DNA of 64,000 nt from contig NZ_KV440945.1 of the NCBI RefSeq assembly GCF_001636345.1, positions 3,305,354 to 3,369,353 of the forward strand, given 5' to 3'. This stretch comes from Cytobacillus gottheilii. GTDB lineage: Bacteria; Bacillota; Bacilli; Bacillales; Cytobacillaceae. A program made the translations under genes and the position numbers. The first letter of the stretch is position 1; every line of letters begins with the position of its first letter. Below the pieces are notes generated by a model. It was given only the letters and a program-made list of their open reading frames with translations. It was not told the origin of the DNA and did no database searches. This document shows, piece after piece, positions 24,312-33,432 of this stretch.

Positions 24312-24830
24312 ATGAATGAACAATTAAACTGTATAGTAGTCGCATATGACGATTCAACTGCAAGCCAAAATGCACTGAAAATGGCAAGTAATCTTGTAAA
24401 AGGCAATCCTGAATGTTCATTATATATTGCTCACGTTTTCGAAGAAAAGGTAGCAAATACAACTTTAGATTCACAGCCTGGTTATCAGCCGCTCCGGGCA
24501 AACGGATTTGGTTTAGAAGGCATGCCTATTCCACCTGCAGAGGATCGATATGAAGATATTTATCCCAACACCCATGCCCAAGTCAGCAATAGTGCAGATC
24601 AGGCCCTCTTTAACGCGAAACAAATCACAGCTGGTCTTCATGCCAAAACAGACTATGAAGTGTTAAGCGGAGACCCTGCAGAAAGCGTTTGCGAATTTGC
24701 AGCTGAAAAAAATGCAGATCTCATTTTAACTGGAAGTTCTCAAAAAAGCGGATTAAAAAAATTATTTGTTGGCAGCACAAGTGAAAAAATATTAAAAAAT
24801 GCACCATGCTCTGTTTTAGTTGCACAATAA
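24312..24830 (+). CDS. Universal stress protein (UspA family)
   Basis: The 172-aa protein has the UspA fold: N-terminal NCIVVAYDDSTASQNALKMA with the nucleotide-contact Asp, and C-terminal ILTGSSQKSGLKKLFVGSTS, the G-x2-G-x9-G(S/T)-type ATP-binding loop, then APCSVLVAQ. An insertion near residues 55-85 (QPGYQPLRANGF, proline-rich) lengthens it beyond the usual 140-150 aa. The start ATG at 24312 lies 8 bp after AAGGAAGG; the earlier in-frame ATG and TTG do not fit. Probably expressed under general stress. Confidence 0.88.
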   Translation: MNEQLNCIVVAYDDSTASQNALKMASNLVKGNPECSLYIAHVFEEKVANTTLDSQPGYQPLRANGFGLEGMPIPPAEDRYEDIYPNTHAQVSNSADQALFNAKQITAGLHAKTDYEVLSGDPAESVCEFAAEKNADLILTGSSQKSGLKKLFVGSTSEKILKNAPCSVLVAQ

Positions 24831-24841
24831 ATAGATTGATA

Positions 24842-24876
24842 AAAAAGAAAGCATCTCTAAAGAGGTGTTTTCTTTT
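24842..24876 (+). terminator. Probable terminator after the usp gene
   Basis: AGAAAGCATCTCT pairs imperfectly with AGAGGTGTTTTCT, followed by TTTTT, 12 bp after the stop. Confidence 0.65.
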
Positions 24877-25029
24877 TATGGCTTCATGTAATTTAAACTT
24901 ATAGGCACCTATAGATTCCTAAAATAAAAAAAAGCAGCCGCAGCCGCTTATCAATTGTTTTCTCATCATTCTTTTAGCATCTCTACAATTCTTCTATTCA
25001 TCTCAAACCGCAATGAATCAGTTATAAGG

Positions 25030-25467
25030 TTATAAGTACTCTTTCACTGCTTCCTGAAATCGTTCTTTAGAAGATTGTTCATCAAAACTGCTATAAATTC
25101 GAAAGTGGTCTTGATCAATAATACGGAAATGCTGACTAATAATGTTTTGCTGAAGAATTAGACCATTTTTCTTCTCCATTTCACGCCACCATATTTTTCC
25201 GCCCATTGTTTTTTCTTTTCTGTAGTCAATTCCTTCTCTTGCAATTGTTTCAAGGACTTCCAATGGTTCGTTTCCAAATAAGAATCTAACTGTTTCGGTT
25301 TCGCGAAAAAGTGCACATACAGCTACAACTGTAGACCATCCGGCTTCAGCTCTGCCTTTTTCAATTTGCACGAGGGTTTTCTTTGAAACACCGATGATCT
25401 CAGCCATTTTGTCTTGGGTGTAGCCAGCCTCAGTTCGAATGAGCCGTAATTTTTCGGATACTTTCAT
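25030..25467 (-). CDS. XRE-family transcriptional regulator
   Basis: The 145-aa protein has an N-terminal helix-turn-helix (residues 4-58): LRLIRTEAGYTQDKMAEIIG followed by VSKKTLVQIEKGRAEAGW. The rest (residues 65-145) is an uncharacterised tail with an aromatic-basic segment KIWWREMEKKNG. I start at ATG 25467, since GAGAAG lies 9 bp before it. It is divergent from the histidine kinase gene, and a perfect 16-bp palindrome lies 45 bp before its start, a likely autoregulatory operator. Confidence 0.8.
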   Translation of the reverse strand: MKVSEKLRLIRTEAGYTQDKMAEIIGVSKKTLVQIEKGRAEAGWSTVVAVCALFRETETVRFLFGNEPLEVLETIAREGIDYRKEKTMGGKIWWREMEKKNGLILQQNIISQHFRIIDQDHFRIYSSFDEQSSKERFQEAVKEYL

Positions 25468-25511
25468 AATAATTTCTTCTCGAGTCAATATCGATTCAGT
25501 CCTTTTTACTT

Positions 25512-25527
25512 CGTGTAAATTTACACG
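25512..25527. promoter_or_regulatory. Perfect 16-bp palindrome, probable XRE operator
   Basis: CGTGTAAATTTACACG is fully symmetric. It lies in the divergent region between the XRE gene and the kinase gene, near where the XRE promoter should be. Confidence 0.6.
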
Positions 25528-25703
25528 TGATATCTCTATTATAAAACGAAATCCTATTTTATTTCAAATTCTAAATATCTTTATTCATATGATTCGAAAT
25601 ACCGATTTTACGATTTTTCTATTTCTCCTAAAAAGGAATTTAGTGTTTGTAAGCGAATCTATTATAGTAAATAAACGAAAATCACTAAATTATGGAGGCC
25701 TTC

Positions 25704-26834
25704 ATGCAAACTGTCACAAAAGAAACTGTCCTGCGTTGTTTGCAAGCGAATAAACAAGAACTGTTAAGTGATTGGATGAAACAACTTAAAACGAAAACCG
25801 ATGACCCTCATGCACAGCAGATCTTCATGAACGGAAACGATATGTTTGAATTATTTATTGAGTCACTTTTAGATCAAGAACATGTTCTCAATGAAAAGAT
25901 CAGCATTTTTGCTTTAAAAATTGCACATCAGCGCGTAGAAGCCAATATAAACATTGGTGATTTTGTTTTCAATGTGAATTGCGGAAGAGCAGTCATATTA
26001 AAATTTGCCTTAACATTACAATTAGAACTTGATGAACTGCAGCTGTTTGTAGATCGATTAAATTCCTGCTTTGACCAATTCTTATATTATTCCGTATCCC
26101 ATTATAGTGAAACTCAAAATAACATAATTAAAGAAAAAACACAGTTTATCGATTCTACCCATAAAGATCGGCTGACACTGCTTGGACAAATGACATCAAG
26201 CTTTATCCATGAATTCAGAAACCCGCTTACCTCAATTCAAGGTTTTATCCAGCTGCTAAAGGCAGAACATTCTGATATGAAATATTTAGATATCATCTCA
26301 AATGAAATCGAGCAGCTGAATTTCCGCATTTCCCAATTCCTGCTTCTTTCTAAAAAAGAACTAATAGGAAAAGAAAAGATCGTTTTTTCTTTAAACGATT
26401 TAATAGAAGAAGTACTGATCTTTCTTTATCCGAGTATACTTGATGGCAAGGTAAAAACAATACAGGCGCTTGCTGAAGATATATATCTTGAAGGCTATGA
26501 AGACGAAATAAGACAAGTATTTATTAATATTATTTTTAATGCAATTGATGTTTTAAGCCCTGACAGAATAAATCCCATTATTGAAATCAGAACTTTAAAG
26601 GTCGATGACAAAGTTAAGGTAGATATTGAGAATAACGGGCCGCAAATCCCTGACAATCTTGTTTCAACCATATTCGAGCCCTTCTTTACAACCAAAACAC
26701 TTGGAACTGGGCTGGGTCTCTTTGTTTGCCGGGAAATTATTGAAAAGCACCGCGGCACCCTTACATGTACATCAGAAACAAGCAAAACAGTGTTTAGCAT
26801 TCTGCTTCCGATTGCTAAAAGGAACCATAACTGA
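25704..26834 (+). CDS. Sporulation-type sensor histidine kinase, soluble
   Basis: This 376-aa kinase has no membrane segment. Residues 1-140 form an all-helical RsbR/globin-like sensor region. The HisKA motif follows (SSFIHEFRNPLTSIQGFIQL near residue 172, His in HEFRNP), then the ATPase with N box FINIIFNAIDVL near residue 275 and G boxes FFTTKTLGTGLGLFVCREI near residue 330. HEFRNPLT is typical of the Bacillus sporulation kinases that feed the Spo0F phosphorelay, and no response regulator is adjacent. Start ATG at 25704 with TGGAGG upstream. Orphan kinases of this kind often sense metabolic signals; the ligand is unknown. Confidence 0.82.
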   Translation: MQTVTKETVLRCLQANKQELLSDWMKQLKTKTDDPHAQQIFMNGNDMFELFIESLLDQEHVLNEKISIFALKIAHQRVEANINIGDFVFNVNCGRAVILKFALTLQLELDELQLFVDRLNSCFDQFLYYSVSHYSETQNNIIKEKTQFIDSTHKDRLTLLGQMTSSFIHEFRNPLTSIQGFIQLLKAEHSDMKYLDIISNEIEQLNFRISQFLLLSKKELIGKEKIVFSLNDLIEEVLIFLYPSILDGKVKTIQALAEDIYLEGYEDEIRQVFINIIFNAIDVLSPDRINPIIEIRTLKVDDKVKVDIENNGPQIPDNLVSTIFEPFFTTKTLGTGLGLFVCREIIEKHRGTLTCTSETSKTVFSILLPIAKRNHN

Positions 26835-26845
26835 TTATCAGATCA

Positions 26846-26874
26846 AAAAAAGCTTGCCGAGCGGCAAGCTTTTT
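26846..26874. terminator. Terminator after the kinase gene
   Basis: AAAAAGCTTGCC and GGCAAGCTTTTT form a 12-bp stem around GAGC. A- and T-runs on both sides let it act for the kinase and for the convergent symporter gene. Confidence 0.88.
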
Positions 26875-26917
26875 GACTTTCAATATAGAATGGCATCATC
26901 ATATTGTCTTTTAATCT

Positions 26918-28141
26918 TTAGGCTTTCTTCTGTAACCTTTTCTCCTCTGTATTAGCTACCACTACCGCACAGGCAGCGTCACCTGTAATGTTCACAGAGG
27001 TTCTAACCATATCAAGCAAACGGTCGATCCCAATAATTAAAGCAATTCCTTCAACTGGAAGGTCTACTGATTGCAGAACCATTGCCAGCATGATCAAACC
27101 TACTCCTGGAACACCAGCAGTCCCAATACTTGCTAATACAGCAGTTAAAACAACGGTCATCAATTGCGTTAATGACAAATCTGATCCGTATACCTGTGCA
27201 ATAAAAATTGTTGCCACACCTTGCATAATAGCCGTTCCATCCATATTAATGGTAGCTCCAAGCGGCTGTACAAAACTGCTGATAGGTTCAGGAACACCCA
27301 ATTTTTTCTGCGCCGTTTCCATTGATAGCGGCAATGTTGCATTACTGCTTGAGGTACTAAAGCCAACTCCCATTGCAGGAGAAAACCCTTTAAAGAACTT
27401 AAGTGGACTCATTCCGCCAAGAAAGTATACAGACGAGCCATATGTTACTGCTGCATGAACAAATAAGGCGCCTAAAACGACAAGCATATAAACACCCATT
27501 GCCTTTATTGCGGAAAAGCCTTGACTGCCTATTGCTGAGGCAATTAAACCAAATGTACCATAAGGTGCTACCTTCATCGCCAAGCCAACTAAATACATCA
27601 TAACTTCGTTTCCTTGCTCGATGAGATTCACAATTCCCTTTGTTTTCTCTCCCAATCTAGTTAAAGCAAATCCTACTAATACGGCAAACACAATAATCTG
27701 CAGCATATTACCTGAGGTAAGTGCTTCAAAAGGATTGCTCGGTATAATGTTAATCAATGTTTCACTAACAGGCGGTGCTTCCTCTGTACTATACTCTGCA
27801 TCTGCCGTATTAAATTCTCCAATCAGACCTGGTTTAAAAATCATAGCAAATCCTATACCAATAATGATGGCAATGGCTGTCGTAATTAAGTAATAACTTA
27901 CCGTTTTAACCCCTATTCTTCCAAGATTTTTGGGTTCACCTAATCCCGTCACACCTAGAATAATAGAAAATAGAACGATAGGAACGACAAGCATACTAAT
28001 AAGGTTAATAAAGATGGTTCCTAAAGGATTAAATAAATACGTATCAAGGGTGGAAAATAAGTCTGGCGCAGATAAATTTAATATAATCCCAACAATTGCT
28101 CCAGCAATCAACCCAATGATTATTTTAGTTGTTAATTTCAT
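26918..28141 (-). CDS. Dicarboxylate/amino acid:cation symporter (SDF family)
   Basis: The 407-aa protein is a GltP/DctA-type secondary transporter for glutamate, aspartate or C4-dicarboxylates. The re-entrant loop 1 motif is FSTSSSNATLPLSMETA near residue 260, followed by LGATINMDGTAIMQG in the metal- and substrate-binding helix, AGVPGVGLIMLAMVL in loop 2, and DRLLDMVRTSVNITGDAAC with the substrate Asp and Arg near residue 375. The extracellular insertion near residues 120-135 (Glu-rich) is normal. GGAGG precedes the ATG. Confidence 0.93.
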   Translation of the reverse strand: MKLTTKIIIGLIAGAIVGIILNLSAPDLFSTLDTYLFNPLGTIFINLISMLVVPIVLFSIILGVTGLGEPKNLGRIGVKTVSYYLITTAIAIIIGIGFAMIFKPGLIGEFNTADAEYSTEEAPPVSETLINIIPSNPFEALTSGNMLQIIVFAVLVGFALTRLGEKTKGIVNLIEQGNEVMMYLVGLAMKVAPYGTFGLIASAIGSQGFSAIKAMGVYMLVVLGALFVHAAVTYGSSVYFLGGMSPLKFFKGFSPAMGVGFSTSSSNATLPLSMETAQKKLGVPEPISSFVQPLGATINMDGTAIMQGVATIFIAQVYGSDLSLTQLMTVVLTAVLASIGTAGVPGVGLIMLAMVLQSVDLPVEGIALIIGIDRLLDMVRTSVNITGDAACAVVVANTEEKRLQKKA

Positions 28142-28388
28142 GTATGTCTTCCTCCATCATTCATTTTCGAGCTGAAAACCATTTAAGGAAAATCCTTCTA
28201 ATTTTCGTATTTATACCCTTTTATAGTATAGCTGAAACTAAGCCGCCAACAAAATAAAATACACTATACAAATACATCCAGTCTGTAATCCCTTTACTAA
28301 GCTTGTTTATTTTTAAAATACTGAAAATAATCTTTTTTTTTCTTCATACATTCGTTATGATGATGTTAATTCAGGAGGGGGAATCATC

Positions 28389-28940
28389 ATGTTTACGTTA
28401 AAAGTTGACGAAGAATTAGAGCTGCAATTATTTCAGCTTCAGCATACCGAGGAATTATTTGCTTTAGTTGATTTTAACCGGCAGCATTTGCGAAAATGGC
28501 TTCCGTGGGTAGATAACACCACATCTGCTGTTCAATACAACTCGATTATCCCAATGTGGCTAAAGCAATTTGCCGATAATAATGGCTTTAATGCGGGCAT
28601 TCGGTATAAAGGAAAATTAGCAGGCTCGATCGGCCTTCATCAAATCGATTGGCATAATAAACAGACAAGCATTGGATATTTTCTGGGTGAGGGCTTCCAG
28701 GGCAAAGGGATTATGACAAGAAGTGTACAGGCAATAGTAAACTACAGCTTTTTAGAACTTAAGTTAAACCGGATTGAAATCCGCTGCGGAATCGGCAACA
28801 CGAAGAGCAGGGCTATACCAGAAAGACTTGGATTCACACAAGAAGGAATTGTTCGCGATGCTGAATTTCTTTACGATGATTTTCATGATCTTGCTGTATA
28901 TGGCTTGCTGTACCGTGAATGGTTTGAAAGTTTAAAGTAA
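28389..28940 (+). CDS. ydaF: GNAT acetyltransferase, RimJ/RimL type (YdaF-like)
   Basis: This 183-aa enzyme is a RimL-like N-acetyltransferase. Visible are EELFALVDFNRQHLRKWLPW near residue 17, the IGYFLGEGFQGKGIMTRSV segment near residue 97 containing the acetyl-CoA loop Q/R-x-x-G-x-G/A, and CGIGNTKSRAIPERLGF with the usual Asn. The length equals the B. subtilis YdaF I recall. The substrate may be a ribosomal protein or a small amine. It has a strong GGAGGGGG site and an imperfect terminator, so it is monocistronic. Confidence 0.86.
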   Translation: MFTLKVDEELELQLFQLQHTEELFALVDFNRQHLRKWLPWVDNTTSAVQYNSIIPMWLKQFADNNGFNAGIRYKGKLAGSIGLHQIDWHNKQTSIGYFLGEGFQGKGIMTRSVQAIVNYSFLELKLNRIEIRCGIGNTKSRAIPERLGFTQEGIVRDAEFLYDDFHDLAVYGLLYREWFESLK

Positions 28941-28951
28941 CAATAAGAATC

Positions 28952-29008
28952 AGCGATCTTCCCATATGAAAAAATAAGACATTTCATTATGGGGAGGATT
29001 GCTCTTTT
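28952..29008 (+). terminator. Imperfect long hairpin terminator after ydaF
   Basis: AGCGATCTTCCC..CATATGAAA pairs imperfectly with TTTCATTATGGGGAGGATTGCT and is followed by CTTTTT. The rest of the gap to 29226 shows no gene. Confidence 0.6.
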
Positions 29009-29226
29009 TATCTGCCACATATCCCCTCCTCACTCTAAAATCAATCTGTTTCCCCACATACTTAACAAATCAAATGACCACCATTAAAATCAGAATATTT
29101 CGTAATCATTTTTTTATTCAAATTTCATATACTTTTATATATCCATTTTTTCCAACTGGAACGTTTGACTGTATGGTTTTTAGTAACGTATAATAATTAC
29201 AACTAATGATAAGCTGAGGTGGTAAG

Positions 29227-29645
29227 ATGGGGCATTATATCGCATCGGTGAACTAGCAGAAATCGCAAATGTTTCTAAAAGAACAATAGACTACTATACA
29301 TCTATAGGTCTAATCCAAGCGACGCGTTCAAAGTCTAATTATCGATTTTATTCGGAAGAAGTATTAGTTGATTTACGCTTTATTGAGGAATGCAAAAAAA
29401 TGCATATTCCTTTAGAGGAGATTAAGAGAAAACTAGAAATGAGGACAAATAGGGAAATTCGCACTGTAGAAGTTGAAATGCAAATCGATGCAGTAACATT
29501 GCAAATGAAACAGCTTCAAAATGAAATATCCGTCCTTATGCCGCTCATTAAGAATTTGGATGAGAAAAACAAAAACGGTTTTTCTAAAAAGCTTTCACTG
29601 GAAGGATCTGCATTGCTGCAATCACTTGTCAGTCTAACGAGTTAA
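29227..29645 (+). pseudogene. MerR-family regulator with a frameshift in the start region
   Basis: From 29241 one frame encodes RIGELAEIANVSKRTIDYYT, the MerR helix-turn-helix, then SNYRFYSEEVLVDLRFIEEC and a C-terminal coiled coil. No start codon exists in that frame: the only ATG with a ribosome site (29227, after GAGGTGG) is out of frame by one and stops after nine codons. One more G in the GGGG at 29229-29232 would give MGALYRIGEL and repair it. This is either a 1-bp deletion, a sequencing error in a homopolymer, or a phase-variable tract. The remaining 130 residues are intact, which argues for recent loss or error. The target genes are unknown; the CNNM gene follows directly. Confidence 0.75.
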
Positions 29646-29709
29646 CCTTATTTTTCCATTAATCAGGAGGTGACACCCTGCCCGTTAACACGGGAGAAGG
29701 GGAACTTAT

Positions 29710-31086
29710 TTGGACATATTTAATTTGGTTATTTTCGCCACTTTAATTGCTTTGACGGCATTTTTTGTAGTTTCGGAATTTGCCATTGTGAAGATTAGAA
29801 GCTCACGAATCGATCAATTAATTGAAGAAGGCAGTACAAGAGCGATAGCCGCAAAAAAATTAATTACCAATTTAGATGAGTATTTATCAGCATGTCAGTT
29901 AGGGATAACCATTACTGCCTTAGCACTCGGATGGCTTGGAGAGCCTACTTTTGAAGTATTGCTTAGTCCAATTATCCAGTTTTTCGGTTTATCCGATGAT
30001 GTTTCACATGTACTCATTATTGCATGTGCATTTTTAATTGTTACATTCCTTCATGTTGTAGTTGGAGAGCTTGCACCGAAAACGCTGGCGATTCAAAAGG
30101 CTGAAGCAGTGACATTAATTATTGCACATCCACTTATTTGGTTCTATCGCATCATGTATCCATTTATTTGGTTCTTAAATGGATCTGCACGCTTTTTAAC
30201 CGGATTATTCGGATTAAAGCCTGCATCTGAACATGAACTTGCCCATTCCGAGGAAGAGCTTCGCATCATTCTTTCAGAAAGCTATGAGAGCGGGGAAATT
30301 AACCAATCAGAGTTCAAGTATGTAAATAAAATATTTGAGTTTGACAATCGAATTGCAAAAGAAATTATGGTTCCGCGGACAGAAATTATTTCCTTATCAA
30401 AGGAAGACAATGTAGAAACCGTCCTTCAGACGGCACAAACAGAAAACTTCACAAGATATCCTATTATCGATGGTGATAAAGACCATATTATTGGCATGAT
30501 TAATATGAAGGAAGTCATGACCGACTTAATTGCAAAAAAGAATACAGCGGTGAAAACACTTGAGCCTTATATTCGTCCAATTATCCGTGTAATTGACAGT
30601 ACCCCAATTCATGACCTGCTGTTAAAAATGCAAAAAGAACGCATTCATTTAGCTATTTTAATGGATGAATACGGCGGTACATCAGGTCTTGTAACCGTGG
30701 AAGATATTATTGAGGAAATCGTTGGAGAGATTCGCGACGAATTTGACAATGACGAAATCCCAATGATTCAAACGGTTAAGGAAGATCATTTTATCATCGA
30801 TTCAAAAGTGCTTGTCAGCGAGATCAATGACATGCTCGGAATCGATATCAATGATGAAGATGTTGATACTATTGGCGGCTGGATTTTAACGGAGAATTAT
30901 GAAGCACAAGAAGGTGACGTGATTACCCACGGTTCATATCGATTTAAAGTGATGGAAATGGAAGACCATCACATTAAATACCTTGAAGTAAACCGTCTTC
31001 CTGAAATATTGGAACAGGCTCCTCAAGCTCTGCCGCAGCAGCAGACAAAACCGGTCGCATTAACAGAAACAGAAGTTATGCCATAA
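29710..31086 (+). CDS. CNNM/CorC-family membrane protein (DUF21-CBS-CorC)
   Basis: This 458-aa protein has a DUF21 membrane domain of four helices (residues 5-190, with SACQLGITITALALGWLGEP near residue 58 and HVVVGELAPKTLA near residue 115), a CBS pair (residues about 215-340, MVPRTEIISLS and YPIIDGDKDHIIGMINMKEV), EYGGTSGLVTVEDIIEEIVG near residue 320 and a CorC_HlyC tail. Relatives export magnesium or cobalt rather than lyse cells, despite the hemolysin label. Start TTG at 29710 with AAGGGGA upstream. It lies 64 bp after the MerR gene and ends at a clear terminator. Confidence 0.9.
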   Translation: MDIFNLVIFATLIALTAFFVVSEFAIVKIRSSRIDQLIEEGSTRAIAAKKLITNLDEYLSACQLGITITALALGWLGEPTFEVLLSPIIQFFGLSDDVSHVLIIACAFLIVTFLHVVVGELAPKTLAIQKAEAVTLIIAHPLIWFYRIMYPFIWFLNGSARFLTGLFGLKPASEHELAHSEEELRIILSESYESGEINQSEFKYVNKIFEFDNRIAKEIMVPRTEIISLSKEDNVETVLQTAQTENFTRYPIIDGDKDHIIGMINMKEVMTDLIAKKNTAVKTLEPYIRPIIRVIDSTPIHDLLLKMQKERIHLAILMDEYGGTSGLVTVEDIIEEIVGEIRDEFDNDEIPMIQTVKEDHFIIDSKVLVSEINDMLGIDINDEDVDTIGGWILTENYEAQEGDVITHGSYRFKVMEMEDHHIKYLEVNRLPEILEQAPQALPQQQTKPVALTETEVMP

Positions 31087-31099
31087 TTGAATGAAGCAG

Positions 31100-31128
31100 A
31101 AAATCTCGGCTATTGGCCGAGATTTTTT
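31100..31128 (+). terminator. Rho-independent terminator
   Basis: AAATCTCGGC pairs with GCCGAGATTT around a small loop, followed by TTTT, 14 bp after the CNNM stop. Confidence 0.88.
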
Positions 31129-31145
31129 GTTTCCATTTTAGGTAT

Positions 31146-32552
31146 TCAAGATACATTTGGCAGCTGAATAAAAAATGTTGTACCCATCCCTTTTTCACTA
31201 TTCACTTCAATTTTCCCATCGTGCAGTTCCACCAGCTGTTTGACAATTGATAATCCAATGCCGAATTCTCCGAAAGAATTGCTTGTCCTCGAAACATCCG
31301 CTTTATAAAATCTTTCCCAAATCATTTCTACTTCTTCAGGATCGATTCCAATCCCATTGTCTTCTATCATGATATTTGTTGCATGATCGCTTTCCTCGCA
31401 CCTTAAATAAATCTCTCCGTTTTCAGTGAATTGAATGCTGTTTTTTAATATATTTACAAGGATTTGCACTAAACGATCATAATCCGCTACAACTGTTGTT
31501 TGCGGCTCTGCCTCAATTATAATTGTATTGTTTTTTTCTTCGGCCTGAAGAAGGAGCTGATCAGCTACAACCTCAAAGGTCTCGAGCAGATTCACGTTTA
31601 TCTTATGAAGCTGTAATTGATTGGATCGGATTTTCTCATAATCGAGATTCTCATTGACCAGCCGAATCAGCCTTTTCGCCTCGCGATCAATTAAAATCAT
31701 CCCCTTTTCCATTTCCTGCTCAGGAATGAGATTATTCTGGATTCCTTCAGCTAATCCGCTAATCGTCGTGAGCGGAGTTCTCATTTCGTGTGAAACATCC
31801 GCTATAAATTTTCTTCTTCTGTTTTCCAGCCGATCGATTTCTTCATTCGATTTTTTTAACTTTGCGGCCATTTCATTAAAATCCTTTGCCAGCTGGCCAA
31901 TCTCATCCATGTGCACATGAGGAACATGGACATCATAATTGCCGGATGAAATCATAGAAGTAGCATCTCTAAGGTCCCGAATCCGTTTAATTAAGTTTTT
32001 CGCAAGGAACCAGCTTAACAGAATGGTAGCAGTCAAAGAAATAATGATCGTATAAAGCAGAAATTTATTAAGCTGGCTAATCATTTGAATCGCGCCGCTG
32101 ATCGGGGAAAGAAGAATAACTCCACCAATGAGCTGATCACCATTCATATAAGGCAGTGCAACAAGTGTTACCTCCTGATCAAAGCGTTTGATATCATGGA
32201 GGACTGAAATGCCATTTCCCGCGGAAAGCTCCAGCCATTCTTGTTCAGATAAAAGGACAACCGGCTCCTGCAGTTCTGGATAAAGAACTCTTCCCTTTCG
32301 ATCAAATAAAATATACTGAATATTACGGGCTTCAAGAATCTCGCTATATTCATTTAAAAACTCTTCTGTTCCTTCGATTCTAACTGTCAGATCAGTCAGG
32401 ATCTGCTTACCATAGGATTCCAGTTCTTCTACCTTATTTTCAAAAATATAGTTCTCCAGGAATTGTGAAAACAGCAGACTAAGCAGCAAAAAAGCTAGAA
32501 TCAGAATAATAATATGGCTGATCAGCAGCTGATAAAAATATTTAACTTTCAT
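31146..32552 (-). CDS. Two-component sensor histidine kinase
   Basis: This 468-aa membrane kinase has helix 1 (residues 7-30), an extracellular sensor of about 130 residues, helix 2 near residue 165, a HAMP linker, HisKA HEMRTPLTTISGLAEGI near residue 258, and an ATPase domain with NILKNSIQF, DNGIGIDPEEV and FGEFGIGLSIVKQLVELHDG. I choose ATG 32552, because ATGAAAGTTAA overlaps the regulator's last codons by 11 bp. It pairs with the downstream-coded OmpR regulator on the same transcript. The signal is unknown; a secreted protein gene lies divergently on the other side of the pair. Confidence 0.88.
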   Translation of the reverse strand: MKVKYFYQLLISHIIILILAFLLLSLLFSQFLENYIFENKVEELESYGKQILTDLTVRIEGTEEFLNEYSEILEARNIQYILFDRKGRVLYPELQEPVVLLSEQEWLELSAGNGISVLHDIKRFDQEVTLVALPYMNGDQLIGGVILLSPISGAIQMISQLNKFLLYTIIISLTATILLSWFLAKNLIKRIRDLRDATSMISSGNYDVHVPHVHMDEIGQLAKDFNEMAAKLKKSNEEIDRLENRRRKFIADVSHEMRTPLTTISGLAEGIQNNLIPEQEMEKGMILIDREAKRLIRLVNENLDYEKIRSNQLQLHKINVNLLETFEVVADQLLLQAEEKNNTIIIEAEPQTTVVADYDRLVQILVNILKNSIQFTENGEIYLRCEESDHATNIMIEDNGIGIDPEEVEMIWERFYKADVSRTSNSFGEFGIGLSIVKQLVELHDGKIEVNSEKGMGTTFFIQLPNVS

Positions 32553-33243
32553 GATCATCCGCACTTTCATCAAACTTATAGCCTATACCCCATACTGTAT
32601 GAATAAACGGCTGGCGTGCTGTGCCGATCTTTTTTCTTAATCGTTTAATATGAACGTCAACTGTCCGTTCATCTCCATAAAATTGATAACCCCACACCTT
32701 ATCGAGCAGCTGCTCTCTTGTAAATACTTGCTTAGGATTTTTCACAAAGTAATACAAAAGATCAAACTCTTTTGGTGTTAAATTTCCAAGCAAATTACCG
32801 TTAAAATAAACTTCTCTTGTTTCTTTGCTGATTTTAAAATGAGCCGTTGTGATGTATTTATCTTCCTCTTTTTCCTCCGTGTCCATATTAAATCTTCTGG
32901 TGACGGCTCTAATTCTCGCCATTAATGTCAGCGGGCTAAACGGTTTTGTCACATAGTCATCAGCCCCCATTTCAAGTCCCAGCACCTGATCTGATTCGCT
33001 ATCTTTTGCAGTCAGCATAATAATGGGCACTTTACTAAGCTCCCGAATCTTACGGCATAACGTCACACCATCCATCACTGGCAGCATCCAATCCAAAATA
33101 ATTAAATCCCATGCTTCCTTATTAAAATGCTCAAAACCGGATTGCCCATCATGTATGAATGTTCCCTCATATCCTTCTTTCATAAAAAACATTTCGAGCA
33201 TAGAGCAAACACTTTGATTATCTTCCACTACTAGTATTTTCAT
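32542..33243 (-). CDS. OmpR/PhoB-family response regulator
   Basis: The 233-aa regulator has a receiver domain (MKILVVEDNQ, phospho-acceptor Asp in DLIILDWMLPVMDGV near residue 52, Lys in YVTKPFSPL) and a winged-helix output domain (FDLLYYFVKNPKQVFTREQL, then RTVDVHIKRLRKKIG). Start ATG at 33243; the frame extends upstream to 33264 but GGTGG fits the inner start. It activates unknown targets; the adjacent secreted-protein gene is a candidate. Confidence 0.9.
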   Translation of the reverse strand: MKILVVEDNQSVCSMLEMFFMKEGYEGTFIHDGQSGFEHFNKEAWDLIILDWMLPVMDGVTLCRKIRELSKVPIIMLTAKDSESDQVLGLEMGADDYVTKPFSPLTLMARIRAVTRRFNMDTEEKEEDKYITTAHFKISKETREVYFNGNLLGNLTPKEFDLLYYFVKNPKQVFTREQLLDKVWGYQFYGDERTVDVHIKRLRKKIGTARQPFIHTVWGIGYKFDESADDHES

Positions 33244-33432
33244 ATCCACCATCCTATGGCACATTCAGTCATTACGTTTAGGTATAGTTACATTAAAGCG
33301 AAATAATATCATTTTTTCAATTTTTATACGCTCATTTCTTCACTTTCTCTCTTTTTCAAGTTTACCTTCATGAATTGCCTTTTTTTGGACAAGCTAAAGT
33401 TTGAAGTTTATTAACGATAAAGGAGATCAAAT

